This document shows, in pieces, positions 42,545 to 51,148 of a stretch of 64,000 nt of DNA. The stretch spans positions 62,001-126,000 of the forward strand of contig NZ_CAKMMF010000004.1 in the NCBI RefSeq assembly GCF_927798095.1, read 5' to 3'. The notes under the pieces are model-generated. The model was not told the DNA's origin. It made no database searches and worked only from the letters and a program-made list of their open reading frames with translations. The position numbers and the translations under genes were made by a program. Origin of the DNA: Paenibacillus plantiphilus (GTDB lineage Bacteria; Bacillota; Bacilli; Paenibacillales; Paenibacillaceae). How positions within the stretch are numbered: the stretch's first letter is position 1; each line of letters begins with the position of its first letter.

Positions 42545-43342
42545 TCAAATATAATAACTATCAGCAGGTTGACCGGGCTGCAGCAAGAGCTGCGGCACTC
42601 CCGTTGCTGGATGCGGCAGAACAACAGCTCTCGCTCCGAATACACGCTGGATCAGCTCCGGCACAACGACCTTTGCCGGTGGACCAAATGCATCCACACG
42701 GCCCTCATGCAAGACGAGCAGCTCGTCACAATAATGCGCAGCCAGATTCAAATCATGCAGTACCGCTACGACAGTCATGCTCTTCTCCCGCTGCCAGCTC
42801 TTGACGGTATCCAGCAGCTGAACCTGATAGCCGATATCCAGATAGGTCGTCGGCTCATCAAGCAGCAGCAGCTTCGGCTCCTGCACCATAACCTTGGCAA
42901 GCGCGACCCGCTGCCTCTCCCCGCCGCTAAGCTCGTCGATGCGGCGATCCTGCAGCTCCGACAGCCCCATCGCAGCCAGAGCATCATCAATAAGCGCGTC
43001 AACATTCCGTTTCTCCTCGCCTAACCAGTTTTGAAACGGAAATCGGCCCATCATAATAACTTCCCTTACCGTAAATCCTGTCGCGCCCAGCCCGCCCTGC
43101 TGCAGCACTGCCAGCCATTTGGCCAGCTCTTTGCGGCCATAAGCGCCAGCAGATTTCCCTTCCAGCGTTACCTCGCCTGAGGTTGGCGAATCGACACCTG
43201 ACAATAGTCGGATGAGCGTTGATTTGCCAACGCCGTTCGGCCCAATGATCCCATACATTCGCCCCTCTTCCATAGAGAAGCTGATCTCCTTCAGAATCGT
43301 TCTGTCTCCGATTTTCTTAACTACACTCTGCGCCTCGATCAT
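42545..43342 (-). CDS. btuD: corrinoid ABC transporter ATP-binding protein (BtuD-like)
   Basis: 265 residues. Walker A GPNGVGKST (about 34-42), Q-loop LQQGG, signature LSGGERQR, Walker B KLLLLDEPT and H-loop AVLHDLN. FecE/FhuC/BtuD-type ATPase that drives import through the adjacent permease. Its start overlaps the permease stop by four bases. The family also serves iron siderophores; placement after a B12 riboswitch and among cob genes favours cobalamin or cobinamide. Confidence 0.88.
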   Translation of the reverse strand: MIEAQSVVKKIGDRTILKEISFSMEEGRMYGIIGPNGVGKSTLIRLLSGVDSPTSGEVTLEGKSAGAYGRKELAKWLAVLQQGGLGATGFTVREVIMMGRFPFQNWLGEEKRNVDALIDDALAAMGLSELQDRRIDELSGGERQRVALAKVMVQEPKLLLLDEPTTYLDIGYQVQLLDTVKSWQREKSMTVVAVLHDLNLAAHYCDELLVLHEGRVDAFGPPAKVVVPELIQRVFGARAVVLPHPATGVPQLLLQPGQPADSYYI

Positions 43343-44379
43343 GATGGCGAACCTCCCTGCAGCACCTTGCGCCGATAGAGCAAGTATGCGAAGAATGGAG
43401 CGCCAATTAGAGCTGTTATGACGCCTAACGATATTTCCTTTGGACTAAGCGCCATTCTCGCAAGCGTATCGGCCCACAGCAGATAGATGCCCCCGCCAAT
43501 GGCCGACAATGGAATGAGCAGGCGATAATCCGGACCGACCATTAGCCGGAGCATATGCGGAACAACGAGTCCGACAAACCCGACAACGCCGGAGATAGAA
43601 ACCGCTACAGCTGTCAGCAATGTTGCCGTTATAAGGACGATCAGCTTCGTGCGCTCGACATGAATGCCCATATGCGCCGCATGGCGTTCACCGAAGACGA
43701 ATAGATTAAGCGGCTGCGCATACCGCAGCAAGATCGGAAAGCCGACCAGGAGGAACGGCAGCACAACCCCCGCATGATCCCAGCCGCGAGCGCTCAGGCT
43801 GCCCAGCAGCCAGAACATAATCTCATTCACGACTCCCTGTGACAATGAGACCATGAAGGTTACGAATGCGCCGAGAAAAGCTTGCACAATGACGCCCGAG
43901 AGGATCAGCGTCTCGATATTCATGACACCGCGAGCTCGTGCGAGCGCAAATACGATGACCAGCGCACCGATTCCCGTCACAAAAGCGACTACCGGCACAG
44001 ACCATATTCCGATAACCGTCTGAAAGCCGAATAGAATGAGAAAAGCCGCTCCGACTGAACAGCCGGAAGCGACGCCTAACGTAAATGGATCAGCAAGCGG
44101 GTTGCGAAGCACGCCTTGGAACCCTGCTCCCGCCAGAGACAAACAAGCCCCGACTAGAACGGCCAGCAGGACACGGGACAATCTTAGCTCCGTCACAATT
44201 GCGATAGAGCTGGGGTCCCACTTGCCCTCGCCGCCGTCCATCCATGGCAGCTGATGAATAAGAATTCCCCACACATCGCTCAGCGGCAAGCCCGACGATC
44301 CAATGGACAAACTTATAATAATAGATGCGGCAAGGAGGAGCAAGGCTGCTCCTCCATACATAAAAAGTTTAAGTTTCAT
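43339..44379 (-). CDS. btuC: corrinoid ABC transporter permease (BtuC/FecCD family)
   Basis: About 347 residues with around ten TM helices of the FecCD family. Typical runs are GACLSLAGAGFQGVLRNPLADP (residues about 70-91), MFWLLGSLSARGWDH and GVVGFVGLVVPHMLRLMVGPD. It forms the membrane channel with the BtuD-like ATPase. ATG 44379 begins two bases after the btuF stop codon; no good ribosome-binding site is visible there, so translation may depend on coupling. Confidence 0.88.
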   Translation of the reverse strand: MKLKLFMYGGAALLLLAASIIISLSIGSSGLPLSDVWGILIHQLPWMDGGEGKWDPSSIAIVTELRLSRVLLAVLVGACLSLAGAGFQGVLRNPLADPFTLGVASGCSVGAAFLILFGFQTVIGIWSVPVVAFVTGIGALVIVFALARARGVMNIETLILSGVIVQAFLGAFVTFMVSLSQGVVNEIMFWLLGSLSARGWDHAGVVLPFLLVGFPILLRYAQPLNLFVFGERHAAHMGIHVERTKLIVLITATLLTAVAVSISGVVGFVGLVVPHMLRLMVGPDYRLLIPLSAIGGGIYLLWADTLARMALSPKEISLGVITALIGAPFFAYLLYRRKVLQGGSPS

Positions 44380-44380
44380 C

Positions 44381-45382
44381 TTATTTGACAAGATCAGGAT
44401 GCAGCTTCTTCGCAACCTCTAGCAGACCGTCTGCCAGACGCGGACCTACACGAACAAGCGGATCTTGTGCCACCTCGAACAGTTTATTGTTTTTTCTGGC
44501 GTTGATCGTATCCCAGCCCGGACGGCTCTCAATCTCCGTCAGAATCGGATTAGCTTCGCCTTCATTCACGATCATTGACGCATAGATGATCACATCTGGA
44601 TTCGTCTTAATGACCTGCTCAGGATCAATCTGGTACCAGCTTGGCTGATCCGCGATGTTGATGCCGCCGGCAATTGTCAGCAGCTCATCGAGAAATTCAC
44701 CCTTCCCAACCGTGTAGCCGGGGGAAAATTCAAGATATACCTTCGGCTTCGGCGCATCCTTGATCGCTTCAGTCACCTCTGCGCGAACATCCTGCATATG
44801 CTTGGCAACTTCATCAGCCTGCTCTGATTTATTCATAATAACGCCGACCTGCTTGATCTTCTCAATGACCGCATCATAGCTCTTCGGGTCTGTCGCATAC
44901 ACATTCAGCTTCAATTCACGAAGCTTCGCGATGACGGGAGCGTTCATGGTGGAGGAAGCAAGCACAAGATCTGGCTTCAGACCGACAATGGCTTCAATAT
45001 TCGCTTCCATGCCGCCGATGCGCGTTTTGGCAGCCGCATCCTCTGGATAATTGGAATAATCATCAACACCGACGACAGCATCACCTGCGCCGATCGCGTA
45101 CACAATTTCCGTCTCGCTTGGAACGAGCGTCACAATTCGCTGAGGCGCTTGCTCGAAAGCAAGCTCTGTGCCCGTAGCATCCGTAAGCTTCAGCGGGTAT
45201 ACCGTGCCCGTAGGGACACTGGCGTTATTATCCGACTTGGCGTCTCCCGCCGTTGTCGGTTCTTCAACATTCGTCTTCGGCTCTTCCTTGACATTCTCTT
45301 TGTTCCCGCAAGCTGCTGTTGCAAGCAGCATAGCCGCCAATAGCAGCAGCATGCCTATTTTCAACCACTTCAATTGTTTCAT
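44381..45382 (-). CDS. btuF: corrinoid-binding lipoprotein (BtuF-like)
   Basis: About 333 residues. A lipoprotein signal (LLLLAAMLLATAACGN; Cys near residue 25, with a slightly atypical TAAC box) is followed by an acidic, Thr-rich linker and a periplasmic-binding-protein domain of the BtuF/TroA helical-backbone type (QRIVTLVPSETEIVYAIGAG, GVDDYSNYPED, PDLVLAS). It captures cobalamin/cobinamide outside the membrane. It is the first gene of the operon, downstream of a B12 riboswitch. ATG 45382 follows AGGAGTG. Confidence 0.88.
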   Translation of the reverse strand: MKQLKWLKIGMLLLLAAMLLATAACGNKENVKEEPKTNVEEPTTAGDAKSDNNASVPTGTVYPLKLTDATGTELAFEQAPQRIVTLVPSETEIVYAIGAGDAVVGVDDYSNYPEDAAAKTRIGGMEANIEAIVGLKPDLVLASSTMNAPVIAKLRELKLNVYATDPKSYDAVIEKIKQVGVIMNKSEQADEVAKHMQDVRAEVTEAIKDAPKPKVYLEFSPGYTVGKGEFLDELLTIAGGINIADQPSWYQIDPEQVIKTNPDVIIYASMIVNEGEANPILTEIESRPGWDTINARKNNKLFEVAQDPLVRVGPRLADGLLEVAKKLHPDLVK

Positions 45383-45422
45383 CCCTACCAATCACTCCTA
45401 ATTATACTGAATATTGAAACGC

Positions 45423-45459
45423 AAAAAAAGCACTTCCGACTACCATGTCAGAAATGCTT
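45423..45459 (-). terminator. terminator between B12 riboswitch and btuF (expression platform)
   Basis: On the minus strand AAGCATTTCTGAC pairs with GTCGGAAGTGCTT, followed by a run of seven T. It lies about 40 bases before btuF and about 115 after the aptamer, so premature termination on B12 binding is the likely control. Confidence 0.8.
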
Positions 45460-45577
45460 CAAGTTCCTAAGAACAACGGCCTTATATAGAATCGCTTCCT
45501 CGGCGAATGCCGAATCCTTAATCGAGTTCCATCAGCCAATCTCCAACACCTCCCCAACTCCACGTAGGTAGCGTTCA

Positions 45578-45770
45578 CCAAAACAGGCAGGTCTCCTGAC
45601 TTGGAGCATCCGCAACCATCGTCTTCCCGAAGAGCTTCGCTTCAGTGACATGCGATTGTTGCATTTGTCGAATAGACCGATGAAGCAGCTCTCAGCTGCC
45701 AGCACTCCAATCGACGCTCCTTACAGTGGCGGGTCCGTGCCGGTATTGCACCGGTCTTCCCTATTAAGCC
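45578..45770 (-). ncRNA. cobalamin (B12) riboswitch
   Basis: Minus-strand leader with the B12 box GACCCGCCACTGTAA (45721-45735), the 5' part TTAATAGGGAAGACCGGTGC, and the conserved 3' segment CCAAGTCAGGAGACCTGCCT. Adenosylcobalamin binding would switch off the uptake and synthesis operon downstream through the terminator at 45423-45459. Confidence 0.93.
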
Positions 45771-45783
45771 AAAATAACGATCC

Positions 45784-45812
45784 ATTATAAGAATGGAAAA
45801 TCCTTATTTCAA
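45784..45812 (-). promoter_or_regulatory. SigA promoter of the cobalamin operon
   Basis: On the minus strand TTGAAA (45807-45812), a 17-base spacer and TATAAT (45784-45789). Transcription would start near 45777, just before the aptamer. Confidence 0.85.
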
Positions 45813-45993
45813 CACCTGTTTCTACATCTATTCAATTATGCAAGTGTAACTATATCATCCCCTTTTCTCATTGTCCACATAAAAATCCGCAATTGTCGGG
45901 TCTTTTGTTCTTCCTGACCGCATACCTGTAGAGAGTGGTTTTTTGTTGCGCTGGCGTGTTTGTACGGTCATTGAGAACAGGAGGAGAAGTTCA

Positions 45994-46425
45994 ATGAATA
46001 GCAGAAAAAGGCTGACTACCGCGAGCACGACGGCTTTATTGGCCGCAGCGGCTGTAATTGCCGTCATACGTGCCCAGGCTGGAGCGGCTGAAGCAATACC
46101 TGCGGTCGTCACACAGACGGTCGAAGGAATGAATGCGCAAATTAAGCTAGGGACCTACCCTGCTAAAATATTGCAAAATAACGCATTCACAGTCACCTTG
46201 ACAGACCATGCCGGCCTGCCCGTGCGCGATTCCAAGCTCGATGTCGTTCTCTCTATGCCCGGCATGATTTGCGGTGATGCTGCGTTTGATTTGAAGGAAG
46301 TAGCGCCAGGCGTGTATGAAGGAGAAGTAATTCCGCTTATGGCGGGAATGTGGGAAGCGAAGGTAACCGCTGAATCGACTGATGGAAGCACTACATTCAG
46401 CCGAAAGGTGAAGGCGGATCACTAG
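45994..46425 (+). CDS. FixH/YtkA-like secreted protein
   Basis: 143 residues from ATG 45994 behind AGGAGGAG. An N-terminal signal/anchor helix (LLAAAAVIAVIRAQAGAAEA) leads to a single beta-sandwich of the YtkA/FixH family (PF13115): NNAFTVTLTDHAGLPVRDSK, LDVVLSMPGMICGDA and GEVIPLMAGMWEAKV. In proteobacteria FixH acts with the copper ATPase FixI in building cbb3 oxidase; YtkA-like domains in Firmicutes are often tied to copper handling. A Cu-ATPase and a TauE-like protein are encoded nearby, convergently. Confidence 0.8.
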   Translation: MNSRKRLTTASTTALLAAAAVIAVIRAQAGAAEAIPAVVTQTVEGMNAQIKLGTYPAKILQNNAFTVTLTDHAGLPVRDSKLDVVLSMPGMICGDAAFDLKEVAPGVYEGEVIPLMAGMWEAKVTAESTDGSTTFSRKVKADH

Positions 46426-46531
46426 CTGGCGTCGGGCGCTGTACATGGACAGCGGTTTGAACAAGCCAGTTGGCAGCCATCACTCGCCGTCACACCATAT
46501 GCAGAGAGCCGCATGAGCGCAGCTGCGTGTG

Positions 46532-46850
46532 GGGAGCCGCGAGCGGAGCCACGCGAGGGAATCGCGTGAGCGGAATCACGTGAGTGGAGTCGCGTGAGCG
46601 GAATCGCGTGAGTGGAGCCGCGCGAGGGGAATCACGTGAGTGGAATCGCGTGAGCGGAATCACGTGAGCGGAATCGCGTGAGTGGAGCCACGCGAGGGGA
46701 ATCGCGTGAGCGGAGTCGCGTGAGGGGAATCACGTGAGTGGAATCGCGTGAGCGGAATCACGTGAGTGGAATCGCGTGAGCGGAATCGCGTGAGTGGAGC
46801 CGCGCGAGGGGAATCACGTGAGCGGAGTCGCACAAGGGAAGCCGCGCCGT
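46532..46850 (+). repeat. 15-bp minisatellite
   Basis: About twenty units of roughly GAATCGCGTGAGYGG, with variants GAGTCGCGTGAGCGG, GAATCACGTGAGTGG and GAGCCGCGCGAGGGG. It occupies most of the 46426-46898 spacer between two convergent genes. Because the period is divisible by three, long frames appear on both strands, which I regard as artefacts. Confidence 0.92.
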
Positions 46851-46898
46851 GGGAGCTGCTTGAACGGAGCGCGCGAGGTGCAGAAACCGCTGTGTTAA

Positions 46899-47579
46899 TT
46901 ACCACAGCCACGGAGAGAGGCTTGGCACGATATCATTCGCTGCCAGGCCTCTCATTATGGCAAGCAGGCCCACAAGCACAGCCGCTATCGTGCCGGCTTG
47001 CCGCATTATTTTGCGCCAGCGTTTATTGACGCGCCCGATGAACAGAGCGACAACCAAGAGCGCCGGCAAGGTTGCCACTCCGAATACCGCCATAATGGCC
47101 GCCCCCTCCCACGCGGAGCCGGAGGCGGCCGCATTCATTTGCATGGCATAAGTCAATCCGCACGGGAGAAACCCGAATGACAATCCCGTAGCTGCGATAT
47201 GAATGGCATCCCCCTCCTTTTCCCGCGACTTCCGAGGCTTCAAGCTGCGGTACAAAAAGTCTGTCCATCTGTGCAGAAACGGCAGCTGGAACCGCCGCCA
47301 TAACCACAGCAGCACGAATAGCCCGCCAATAATAGAGGCGAGCCCCTGCAGCCCTGCTATTTTGCCGGCAATTTCTACGAATGAGCCTACAGTCCCCATG
47401 ACAGCCCCCAGCACACTGTAAGACACAATCCTGCCCAAGTTATAGTACAGGATGGATTCCAAAGCAGTAGCCTTCGATTGAAGCGTAACGGCAGATACAA
47501 TTCCACCGCACATGGCAATACAGTGAGGCGCGCTGAAAAGACCCGTTAATGCGATCAATCCCCATTCCGGTCCCTCCAT
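46899..47579 (-). CDS. TauE/SafE-like (DsbD_2) membrane protein near Cu-ATPase
   Basis: 226 residues, six or so TM helices. SAPHCIAMCGGIV (about 16-28) and GFLPCGLTYAMQM (about 135-147) are the paired Cys motifs of the TauE/SafE DsbD_2-type family (PF13386), common next to copper ATPases and oxidase assembly genes. The start shares one base with the Cu-ATPase stop (TAATG), so the two are coupled. Likely role: transport or redox handling of metal or thiol for oxidase metallation. Sulfite export is the family's database name but is not supported by this context. Confidence 0.8.
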   Translation of the reverse strand: MEGPEWGLIALTGLFSAPHCIAMCGGIVSAVTLQSKATALESILYYNLGRIVSYSVLGAVMGTVGSFVEIAGKIAGLQGLASIIGGLFVLLWLWRRFQLPFLHRWTDFLYRSLKPRKSREKEGDAIHIAATGLSFGFLPCGLTYAMQMNAAASGSAWEGAAIMAVFGVATLPALLVVALFIGRVNKRWRKIMRQAGTIAAVLVGLLAIMRGLAANDIVPSLSPWLW

Positions 47580-49816
47580 TACCTCGCCTCCCGCCGCTCA
47601 ACTGCCCGTCTGAGCTGACCATTCAAACGGATCGCATTGCCTACGACCGATAGCGAGCTGAGCGCCATCGCTGTTCCTGCCATCCAAGGCAACAGCCCTC
47701 CGACCGCTGCGAACGGAATAATAATCGCGTTATACAGGAAAGCAAAGGCCAAATTCTGACGAATATTGCGCAGCGTCAGCCGGCTAATGAGCAGCGCCTC
47801 GACGATGCCGGTAAGTCTCGCCCGCACAAGCGTTAGCTGCCCCGCCTGAAGAGCAGCTTCCGTACCGCCGCCCATCGCGAAGCTCACATCTGCAGCTGCC
47901 AGAGCAGGCGCATCATTCCAGCCGTCACCGGCCATTCCAACCATATGGCCCTTCTTCTGCAGGCTGCGGACCAGCGCCGCCTTCTGCTCCGGCAGCATGG
48001 AATCATATACTTCAACAACGCCAGCTGCTCTGGCTGTATGCACTGCTGCAGCAGAATGGTCGCCTGTCGCGAGAAGGACAGACACCCCCGCAGCTTGAAG
48101 CGCCGCTACCGCTTCTTTGGACGATCTCTTTAACGAATCTGCGAACGCGAATGCCCCCCGGCATTCCCCATCGATCGCAAGATATAAGACTGTCTCCCCT
48201 TCGGACTCCTTGCGGGCAGCAAACAGCTGCTCTGCACGACCAGGCTCCCAGCCTTGTCCAGTCCCGTATCGGATGTTGCCGATACCGATGTGTTTGCCTT
48301 CAACAATTGCTTCTACTCCTATGCCGGGGCTTGAGTGAAACTGCACAGCTGACGGAACTACAATTCCTGCGAGCCTTGCCGCTTCCATTATAGCTCCTGC
48401 GAACGGATGCTGTGAGCCCGCTTCAACCGCAGCCGCAGCACGCAGGAGCGCATTAACCGCGCCGGAAGAAGCCGTCATTTCGGTTAATGACGGCTTCCCT
48501 TCTGTCAATGTGCCCGTCTTATCGAGTACGATCATATCCATTTGCGCCAGCCGTTCCAGAGCGCCTGCTTCTCTTAGCACAATGCCGCGACGGGCCAGTC
48601 TGCCGGAAGCCAGCACGAGCGAGATCGGCGCTGCCAGCCCAAGCGCGCAAGGACAGGCGGCAAGCAGCACAGCCAGGGCATGTACAGCAGCCGTACCTGC
48701 ATCGCCAGGCTTCAATACAATTAGCCATAGCAGCAGCGTACTGAGCGACAGCACGATCATAACGGGCACGAATATCGCGGCAAGCCGGTCGACCTTGCGA
48801 CCGATCGACGATTTGGTTGATTGCGCTTGACGTGTCAAAGCAGCGATGCGGCTCAGCAGCGTGTCCCCCTGAAGCGCTTCAACACGTATTCGCAGCTCCC
48901 CATCACCATGTACGCAAGTACCGGCAAAGACACGGTCGCCGGCAGTTTTTACAATCGGCATACTTTCGCCTGACAAGAAGGATTCGTCTATCAAGGCATG
49001 ACCTGCAATAATGCATCCATCCGCCGGAATCGGGCATCCCGCCTCTGCGATGATCTGCTCGCCAATGTGCACATGCCGGAGCGGCACACGCAGCCGGCTG
49101 CCGCTCCGCACCACAACCGCTTCGCGGGCTTGCATGGCGGCATAGCCGTCATTCTCACGCATAACCCGTTCCGATGCGGCAGTTTCCAGCAGCTTGCCAA
49201 GCAGCACGGCAGAGATCACGACCGCAGACGTTTCAAAATAAAGCGGCATGCCCGCCATCATCGCATAATAGCTGTAACCAAAGGCTGCTGATGTGCCAAT
49301 CGCAATAAGGACATCCATATTCGCACTTCTCTCTCGAAGCGCATAATAAGCACGAAAATAAAACGGCTTGCCGATAAAAAATTGCACAATCGCCGCCAAA
49401 CCAAATTGCAGCAGCGGTTCCTGCAGCAGCAGCGGAACCGGCACACCGCGAAGCCATGTATAATGATGAGCCATCGCCCATAACAGCGGCAGCGTCAGCA
49501 GCGCAGATAGCACAAAACGGGCAAGCAGCGAGCCTATTTCATTATGCGCGCTGTTGTCAGACCCTCCGAGGGGCGAAGCTTGAAAGCCAAGCTTGCCGAT
49601 CGCATCAACAATGCCGCTAGTCGTAACGACATCCGGCGCATAACGAATATTTGCCGACCTTGCTGCATAATGAACCGAAATGCCGGACACACCTTCAAGC
49701 CGTCCAACAGCCCTCTCGATTCTAGCAGCGCAGGCCGTACAGCTCATTCCCCCGATACGCAGATCAAGCTCAACCGCACCACCCCGTACATCCCCCACCC
49801 TCATCCCTCCTGCCAT
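47579..49816 (-). CDS. Cu(+)-translocating P1B-type ATPase (CopA/FixI-like)
   Basis: About 745 residues. One N-terminal heavy-metal domain with GMSCTACAA (Cys 26 and 29), TM helices, the phosphatase loop SGES, the ion-path motif CPC (ACPCALGLAAP, about 387), the phosphorylation site DKTGTLTEGKPS (about 431), QHPFAGAI and GDGWNDAPALAAADV. CPC with CxxC marks Cu(I) export. The start is uncertain: ATG 49816, ATG 49804 and a GTG at 49798 (best spaced from AGGAGGG) all lie close together; the longer ORF to 50059 has no sensible N-terminus. Being coupled to a TauE/DsbD_2 protein and near a FixH-like gene, it may feed copper to an oxidase and not only detoxify. Confidence 0.9.
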   Translation of the reverse strand: MAGGMRVGDVRGGAVELDLRIGGMSCTACAARIERAVGRLEGVSGISVHYAARSANIRYAPDVVTTSGIVDAIGKLGFQASPLGGSDNSAHNEIGSLLARFVLSALLTLPLLWAMAHHYTWLRGVPVPLLLQEPLLQFGLAAIVQFFIGKPFYFRAYYALRERSANMDVLIAIGTSAAFGYSYYAMMAGMPLYFETSAVVISAVLLGKLLETAASERVMRENDGYAAMQAREAVVVRSGSRLRVPLRHVHIGEQIIAEAGCPIPADGCIIAGHALIDESFLSGESMPIVKTAGDRVFAGTCVHGDGELRIRVEALQGDTLLSRIAALTRQAQSTKSSIGRKVDRLAAIFVPVMIVLSLSTLLLWLIVLKPGDAGTAAVHALAVLLAACPCALGLAAPISLVLASGRLARRGIVLREAGALERLAQMDMIVLDKTGTLTEGKPSLTEMTASSGAVNALLRAAAAVEAGSQHPFAGAIMEAARLAGIVVPSAVQFHSSPGIGVEAIVEGKHIGIGNIRYGTGQGWEPGRAEQLFAARKESEGETVLYLAIDGECRGAFAFADSLKRSSKEAVAALQAAGVSVLLATGDHSAAAVHTARAAGVVEVYDSMLPEQKAALVRSLQKKGHMVGMAGDGWNDAPALAAADVSFAMGGGTEAALQAGQLTLVRARLTGIVEALLISRLTLRNIRQNLAFAFLYNAIIIPFAAVGGLLPWMAGTAMALSSLSVVGNAIRLNGQLRRAVERREAR

Positions 49817-50494
49817 CAACTTGCCTTCGCTCGTCTGCAATAGCTTTAAAATCACTATATGGCAGAACAGGTTTATCCATGATAAGTTAATTGGATTCCT
49901 GTACAAGAGCATGCAGAAGTTTATTAATAAATACGTGTGCAGGTACAGATACGTGTATGGATCGGCCTTATGAAGCAAACCATCTTTCGTTTCGAACAAC
50001 ACTTCGAGGCAGCGCTCTTTTAAATCAACGAAATCAAGCACAAATAAAGGCTGTCCCATAGTAGGTTACTACTAATGAGACAGCCTTGACGCTTTACCGA
50101 CCCAAGGTCGCTCAGCTCGCTTTTTCCCTGCCTAATAAAGTTATCCGTGAAACATCCTGTACAAACTCTCAGGTCTGCTGGCTTCAACAGTCGCTTACAT
50201 CCTCGTTACTGCAAAAATACTGCAAAAATAACGAGAACGTATACATTCAAGTCCATTAACTGCAAAAGTGCAGCAATACGATCCTCGAAAACGTTAATAA
50301 CTCATCTGCTGGCAGTATTTGATGTAGTTTTGCAGCAACTTAGCTAAATCCGGCTATTTTTGGGTTCAGGAACTGTATTTTCGCAGTAAAGCACTGGAGC
50401 TTCTCAAAATTCCAATGGGAATCTCAATTGTAAAAGTCGATTCTGAGATGCTTTTTACCCTTAGCATGACGAGTTTGCCACCACCCGCATAAAA
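49817..50494. other. spacer between rhodanese and Cu-ATPase genes
   Basis: No gene recognised. It holds the structured hairpin at 50048-50088 and a stretch rich in the word CTGCAAAA (several copies between 50208 and 50340, in both orientations). The 5' end of the Cu-ATPase ORF as annotated by longest frame runs into it but looks non-coding. Confidence 0.5.
50048..50088. repeat. recurrent structured hairpin (copy 2)
   Basis: AAGGCTGTC pairs with GACAGCCTT; the loop holds AGTAG-GTTA-CTACT. It matches the element at 7929-7971 with base changes that keep pairing. It has no good T-run on the plus strand; on the minus strand TTTATTT follows, so it may end rhodanese transcripts. Confidence 0.6.
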
Positions 50495-50806
50495 CTAGTC
50501 GCCTGTCGCCACTTCACCGGGCCAACTAAGCATACCGCCAACCATATTAATGACCTCATATCCTTGAGCGGATAAATAATCGCATGCCTTGCCGCTTCTG
50601 TTGCCGCTGCGGCACACCATATAGAAAGGCTCCTCCAGCGCGCTTAATTCACCGACTCTTTCTACAAATTCAGATAGCGGAATGTGACGAGCTTCTGCAA
50701 TATGGCCTGACTGCCACTCGTCCAGCTCCCGCACATCAATCACACTCAGCTTCTCACCCTCGCGAAGGCGGGTTTCCAATTCCGTTGCTGTTATTTCACC
50801 GTTCAT
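50495..50806 (-). CDS. single-domain rhodanese
   Basis: 103 residues, a stand-alone rhodanese domain, cytoplasmic. The active-site loop is CRSGNRSG (Cys near residue 65), preceded by VIDVRELDEWQSGHIAEARHIPL and followed by MVGGMLSWPGEV. It would carry persulfide sulfur between a donor and an acceptor. ATG 50806 follows AAAGGGGATG. It is separated by about 680 bases from the Cu-ATPase gene and is probably its own unit. The sulfur acceptor cannot be told. Confidence 0.9.
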   Translation of the reverse strand: MNGEITATELETRLREGEKLSVIDVRELDEWQSGHIAEARHIPLSEFVERVGELSALEEPFYMVCRSGNRSGKACDYLSAQGYEVINMVGGMLSWPGEVATGD

Positions 50807-50908
50807 GAATCAACATCCCCTTTAAATTCAGCTCGATTTCATCCTACTATATTGCATTGTACAGTTGCATAATGAGCATGTCCAGCTTGAGCGTTTCATG
50901 CGAAATAT

Positions 50909-51112
50909 ATGAACGATGTTTATGCGATACTTGAGCGATTCTATGTGACATACATGAACGATGCTTATGCGCTGCTTGAGCTACGCTTGTGCGATTCACG
51001 ATCGATACTTGAACCAGTCAAAGCAATTTTCGAACAATCCACGAGCAGTATTCGAACAATCCACGAGCAGTATTGGAACCATTCACGAGCAATGAACAAC
51101 CCACGAGCAAGA
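50909..51112 (+). repeat. short tandem repeats in spacer before VWA gene
   Basis: Two types. ATGAACGATGYTTATGCG, followed by a CTTGAGC word, occurs at 50909 and 50954 (45-bp period). A 22-bp unit beginning TTCGAACAATCCACGAGCAG is repeated at 51029, 51051 and, degenerate, 51073, followed by a shortened copy to about 51112. The rest of 50807-51148 shows no gene. Confidence 0.8.
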
Positions 51113-51148
51113 AACGATGGAAAGGAGCCTCTGGCGTAGGAAGCAGCT

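Noticed and set aside
46660-47029. Arg/Ser-rich ORFs on both strands
   Set aside because: Artefacts of the 15-bp minisatellite, which is open in several frames.
49817-50059. N-terminal 81 residues of the longest Cu-ATPase frame
   Set aside because: They do not resemble a metal-binding or signal region, and ribosome-binding sites lie near 49800-49816.
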